64,000 bases of DNA from an uncultured Peptostreptococcaceae bacterium (GTDB lineage: Bacteria > Bacillota > Clostridia > Peptostreptococcales > Anaerovoracaceae), in the NCBI GenBank assembly GCA_949740445.1, contig CATJIF010000077.1, positions 1-64,000 of the forward strand. Direction: 5' to 3'. Positions within the stretch are counted from its first letter, which is position 1. Each line of letters opens with the position of its first letter. The notes below the pieces were generated by a model, which was not told where the DNA came from, searched no databases, and was given only the letters and a program-made list of their open reading frames with translations. The position numbers and the translations under genes are program-made. This document shows, piece by piece, positions 61,401 through 64,000 of this stretch.

Positions 61401-61929
61401 TTCCGGCAATCCTCTCCTGGTATTCTTCAAACACCTGATAGATATCCGAAAGCTTTCGATACAGCAGGCTTTCGGGCTCTATGCTTTCCAGTATGTTTGG
61501 GATGTCCTCCGGCGCTACATTGTGTTGCTTCATCTCTGTAATCAGGTCGTTTACCATCTCCACAAAGCTGACGGACTGCACCGCGCCGCCGTAGGTCAGA
61601 AGGTGTTTCTGCCGTTCCTTCAATATGCGGGCGATCAGCATGTGCCGCCCGTATTTGTCGATATGCGTGCGGACAGCCCCCGCTGTCTCCGATAAAATCC
61701 GGTAGCCCAGACGGCTCTGCGACAGGATGTCCACTTCCAAAAGGCCTGGCTCGTTCAGGTACTCCAGCGCATTGCGCTCCGCCTGCAGCGTAAACTGATC
61801 GGGAACTACAACGTAAATCCTCTCCACGGCAGACGAACCGCTGCGCAGTCGCACTAAAGACTCCTTTACAGAGGAAAATAAAAACCGGTCCCTGTCAATG
61901 CTTTCTCTTCCGTAATAAATGTGAAGCAT
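58450..61929 (-). CDS. addB: AddB-type helicase-exonuclease subunit (PD-(D/E)XK, Fe-S)
   Basis: A 1159-residue protein matching AddB, the second subunit of AddAB, which resects double-strand breaks at Chi-like sites for RecA. The N-terminal VVVPDQFTLQAERNALEYL and ILSQSRLGYRIL match the inactivated UvrD-like helicase part. The C-terminal nuclease domain has GDVYHQCLMEL, VEGKIDRVDIL and KIIDYKSGREKF. Four cysteines for a [4Fe-4S] staple lie in FGHCPFQHF and ACTYCGYQSVC. The usual Walker A near residue 10 is missing: the text there is YYGRESIDRDRFLF. No addA gene is beside it. It overlaps the FeoB-associated gene by 35 nt. Confidence 0.88.
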   Translation of the reverse strand: MLHIYYGRESIDRDRFLFSSVKESLVRLRSGSSAVERIYVVVPDQFTLQAERNALEYLNEPGLLEVDILSQSRLGYRILSETAGAVRTHIDKYGRHMLIARILKERQKHLLTYGGAVQSVSFVEMVNDLITEMKQHNVAPEDIPNILESIEPESLLYRKLSDIYQVFEEYQERIAGKYIDTEDYTRLVTEQIPHSAMVRAGEFWFYGFDSFTPRMLALFGRLMACAADVNLVMIGDAGVCGPEEEPADGDLFRLAKSVMDQLRRMAIEQGTIWEQQAISDEFRRTQRPFPLEHLERQLYAWPHKTYEAAKKENSSEAAGGKGKGSEAADDGGKAIRFCRASSFYTEAETAAAGITALLRDYGYRCEDIAVICNDLESRGSVIVRVFQKYGIPVFLDKKRTVLHHPAVEYIMALLDALAGRLRYEEAFRLIKTGLTCLSRDEGEELENYVLAYRSAERDLSRPFRYGKSRYGEEGLARLEDMRRRVAEPIDLLRAALKKERTGLGKTRALYQHLAEVVNLPERLAELCDRLEQEGEKELLLETAQIWKVIAGLFDQIVELSGQEELSSADYAAMLNAGFAAVEIGLLPPSFDQIIVGTMQRTRTGRVKALLVLGANDGLLPGPGASEDLLSEGEKDLLLAKDIQLCKNDSWRVQEEKIAIYKNLSKPSERLWISYTAADGEGGAVRPSLIYEKLRSIFPGMAEEADIVNEGNPLGLIQGRKSTLEHLTRAMRGLSEGEDGQKTERRLPAAWIEVLNWYLKEAPDRLHPMREGLLFDNRVQKLDRQLIERIYKKEGYDQLVLSPSRLERFGHCPFQHFLQYGLRPEERRVFEVSGREAGDVYHQCLMELSRWLSVPGTAITDASSPWMTIAQEECREKVSQLMDQIADAYSEAVLRSGGREGYRLDRMKRICFQAAWALIQHVRQGKISRMYLEAGFGRGRQNAFPPIDILPGVRVEGKIDRVDILPGSDGSSYVKIIDYKSGREKFQKEEAVSGWRLQLMLYLEGAVGGSGAHAKPAGVFYFRIDEPSANVTECGIDELSDKIDNELIKSFQMNGLMVEEPEVISEVAGDFVDESQVVALRRKRDGALSKSSESLLLSAEEFGKFRQEVGQTIRKLCTELAEGEISPHPQKVKDMSACTYCGYQSVCYFDTAFSGCRYRK

Positions 61930-62089
61930 GGTCCTCTCCCTTCACCGGCCTTCCGCAGCTTCCCGGACATCCAGAGCAGCCGCAGCACCGGCCTGCCTTT
62001 GCATTCCGTATCTTCCTGCGGATCACAAAGCCGCAGTACAGGGCAATCGCCAGTACAATGGCAATGCCCCAGAGCACTCCTTTTTCCAT
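61895..62089 (-). CDS. FeoB-associated Cys-rich membrane protein
   Basis: A 64-residue protein with one membrane helix (VLWGIAIVLAIALYCGFVI) and a cytoplasmic Cys cluster, CCGCSGCPGSC. This is the small partner regularly found after feoB in Firmicutes; a role in ferrous iron handling is inferred. GGAGGT precedes ATG 62089. It follows feoB by about 110 nt. Confidence 0.85.
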   Translation of the reverse strand: MEKGVLWGIAIVLAIALYCGFVIRRKIRNAKAGRCCGCSGCPGSCGRPVKGEDHASHLLRKRKH

Positions 62090-62198
62090 CTTATCATACC
62101 TCCGTTGAAAGTTCACTATATTTCCTGCACAATCATAAAGGCGGCGCACAAATCCCTGCTACGCCGCCGCATTTCCTCCTGTGGAAAGAAATTGTTTC

Positions 62199-64000
62199 TT
62201 ATAAGAAAAGAAGCCTGCCTGCCTGATAGGCGAAAAACGTTAGAATCCAGGCCACACCCAGCTGAAAGCCCACGCACAGGCAGGTCCAGCGCCAGCTTTT
62301 CGACTCTCTTTGGATGGTCATAATCGTAGCAGCGCACGGGATGTACAGCAGGCAGAACAGCATCAGGCAAAAGGCATTCAGGGGGCCGAAGCCCATGCCC
62401 GCGAGGGCTGCGGAAAGCAGCCCCATCCCTTCGGCGGAGTTGATGTTTCCCACGCCGAATAAAATCGCACTGCTGGATACCACCACCTCTTTGGCGGAAA
62501 TTCCTGCAATCAACGCTACGGCCACCTGCCAGTAGCCCAGTCCCAGCGGTGAAAAGAAGGGCGTCAGAATGTGCCCCAGCGACGCGCCGAAGCTGTCGCC
62601 CATATCGCCAGTGTATCCGTGGATGCCGAAATTCAGCAGCATCCACATGATGATGGACGCCACAAAGATGGTGGTTCCCGCCTTTGTCAGAAAATCCTTT
62701 ACCTTTTCCCACACGTAAATCCAGACCGTCCGCAGGCTGGGCGCTTTGTACTCCGGAAGCTCGATCAGGAGCATCCGCAGGCTTTCTCCCCGCCGCCGAT
62801 CTACTGCATGCAGCACAAAGGCTGATGTAATCGCTACCAAAAGACCGATTACGTACATGGAATAGGCCACCAGCATGGCTCTGCTGCCGAAAAAGAGCTG
62901 CGAAAACAATACGTAAATCGGCAGCCTGGCGCTGCAGGACATAAACGGCGTTACCAGCATCGTCCGCAAGCGGTCGTTTTTATCCTCCAGCGCGCGGGAT
63001 GCCATAATCGCAGGAACGGTGCATCCAAAGCCTAAAAGCATGGGGATAAACGCCCGCCCCGACAGCCCGATACGCCCCATAATGCCATCCATAACATAGG
63101 CGACGCGGGCCATATACCCGCTATCCTCTAACAATGCCAGCGCCAGAAACAGAATAAAAATATTGGGCAGGAAGGTGAGGATGCCTCCCACGCCGGCAAT
63201 GATGCCATCGACGACCAGCGAGGTTATGATGTCTCCCACCTGAAGGCTTCCCAGAAGCGTTGTCGTTCCGTTGCACACTTGTTCGACCAGAAGCTCCACG
63301 TAACCCTTCAGCCAATCGCCTACGGCGAAAGTGAGCAGGAATACCAGCGCCATAATCAGCAGGAATGCCGGCAGCCCTAACATGCGGTGGGTAAGCACTC
63401 CGTCGATCCGGTCGGTAAACGCCTCGCGCTTCGCTTTATTTACAACGACTTCCTCGATGATTTCTTCGATGAAATCGTATTTTTCGTTGATGATATCCGT
63501 CTCGTAACTGCGATCGATGACCTCGGGAAGATTGACGGGATAGCGCTCTGAAATTTCCCGATCCTGCTCTAAAAGCTTCAACGCGTGCCAGCGGTAATTG
63601 AAAAGGTTTGGATACCGCTGCTGCAGCTCTTCGATGATGCGATCGATCTTATCTTCTATGGTATCGCTGTATACCATGGCGTATTCCTGATGATGGTTGT
63701 GCCGGTGTGCCGTTGCCTCGCCGTGATTGTGCTGCAACCGGTCGGGTATAGCCACACCCTTGTGATGTGCCGCTGCGTGGATTAAAATATCCAGCCCCTT
63801 TCGCTTTCTTGCCGATACGGGAATTACCGGGATTCCCAGCATCTCCGGCAGGCGATGGGTATCGATTTCCATGCCGCGCTTTTCCACGATGTCCATCATG
63901 TTCAGCGCTAAAATCACGGGCTTTCCCAGCTCCAGAAGCTGCAGCGTTAAATAGAGATTGCGCTCCAGCGCCGAAGCGTCAGCCACGTCGATAATAACAT
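62199..64000 (-). CDS. feoB: Ferrous iron transporter FeoB, 5' end outside the window
   Basis: At least 600 residues of FeoB are present; the N-terminal P-loop part of the GTPase lies past position 64000. Visible are the end of the G domain (DASALERNLYLTLQLLELG, the NMMD nucleotide motif, the SARKRKGLDIL G5 loop), then a His-rich insertion, the linker, and the membrane part with two Gate motifs (GFGCTVPAIMASR and FCLLYIPCAATIM). It imports Fe2+ under anaerobic conditions. The frame continues without a start to the edge; a GTG at 63986 is internal, not a start. Confidence 0.93.
   Translation of the reverse strand, partial: VIIDVADASALERNLYLTLQLLELGKPVILALNMMDIVEKRGMEIDTHRLPEMLGIPVIPVSARKRKGLDILIHAAAHHKGVAIPDRLQHNHGEATAHRHNHHQEYAMVYSDTIEDKIDRIIEELQQRYPNLFNYRWHALKLLEQDREISERYPVNLPEVIDRSYETDIINEKYDFIEEIIEEVVVNKAKREAFTDRIDGVLTHRMLGLPAFLLIMALVFLLTFAVGDWLKGYVELLVEQVCNGTTTLLGSLQVGDIITSLVVDGIIAGVGGILTFLPNIFILFLALALLEDSGYMARVAYVMDGIMGRIGLSGRAFIPMLLGFGCTVPAIMASRALEDKNDRLRTMLVTPFMSCSARLPIYVLFSQLFFGSRAMLVAYSMYVIGLLVAITSAFVLHAVDRRRGESLRMLLIELPEYKAPSLRTVWIYVWEKVKDFLTKAGTTIFVASIIMWMLLNFGIHGYTGDMGDSFGASLGHILTPFFSPLGLGYWQVAVALIAGISAKEVVVSSSAILFGVGNINSAEGMGLLSAALAGMGFGPLNAFCLMLFCLLYIPCAATIMTIQRESKSWRWTCLCVGFQLGVAWILTFFAYQAGRLLFL

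Noticed and set aside
61895..61929. Overlap of addB and the FeoB-associated gene as a sign of a wrong call
   Set aside because: Both have clear family motifs; a 35-nt overlap on the same strand is compatible with translational coupling.

Overview
The window reads as the chromosome of a spore-forming, low-branching Gram-positive anaerobe of the class Clostridia. Evidence is the sporulation gene spoIIR, a SipL-type spore-coat gene (DUF3794 plus LysM), an S-layer-homology surface protein, AddB-type repair, a FeoB iron importer with the small Cys-rich FeoB partner, and strong AGGAGG ribosome sites. Base composition is close to half GC by eye. A family-level placement (for example Anaerovoracaceae) would be a guess. 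I saw no rRNA, tRNA or CRISPR array.

Layout. 0.1-2.7 kb: a large acidic S-layer-homology protein. 3.0-10.2 kb: a serine recombinase, a short segment bounded by two inverted 26-bp recombinase-like sites, and a five-gene exopolysaccharide operon (VTC domain, DUF4956, CotH, PilZ-containing cellulose synthase, GH5 cellulase). 10.3-20.1 kb (minus): S41 protease, DUF1934 protein, Ddl, MscL, Hsp33, phosphoglucomutase, SpoIIR and SipL. 20.3-21.8 kb: a small membrane protein and an Rpn-type nuclease with a 14-residue tandem repeat. 22.2-25.5 kb (plus): hydroxyacid dehydrogenase, DUF1537 sugar-acid kinase and nitrilase. 25.5-28.2 kb (minus): an AlbA/Schlafen-type ATP-binding gene broken by one TAG codon, then ispE. 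28.5-31.1 kb: M55 D-aminopeptidase, SGNH hydrolase, PsiE-like membrane protein. 31.4-35.5 kb: a MacB-type ABC system with a giant beta-sandwich partner. 35.7-40.8 kb: tyrS, upp, rpiB, ywlC, prfA, rpmE. 41.2-45.8 kb: malic enzyme, Mrp, ApbE, and divergently a NusG-II protein and Gx transporter. 45.8-46.3 kb: a shortened second Rpn copy. 47.1-51.2 kb: potABCD behind a structured leader. 51.3-54.5 kb: cobalamin riboswitch and a BtuFCD-type importer. 54.6-58.4 kb: a heterodimeric ABC exporter. 58.4-61.9 kb: addB. 61.9-64.0 kb: FeoB-associated protein and feoB, cut by the window edge.

The most interesting system is at 3.0-3.9 kb. A Hin-like serine recombinase sits directly upstream of a ~137-bp segment whose two ends carry the same 12-bp inner half-site and the same GT core in opposite orientation. 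Inside is a good sigma-A promoter that in this sequence points leftward, away from the cellulose operon. Inversion would turn it toward the operon. The window therefore suggests a phase-variable ON/OFF promoter for cellulose-like exopolysaccharide, captured OFF, combined with a second layer of control because the synthase keeps both c-di-GMP-binding PilZ motifs.

Other points worth attention: a riboswitch-like leader on potABCD whose closing helix contains the Shine-Dalgarno sequence; the internal deletion that made the second Rpn copy; an AddB without a recognisable Walker A; a His-rich insertion in FeoB; and an Rpn protein with near-identical coding repeats.
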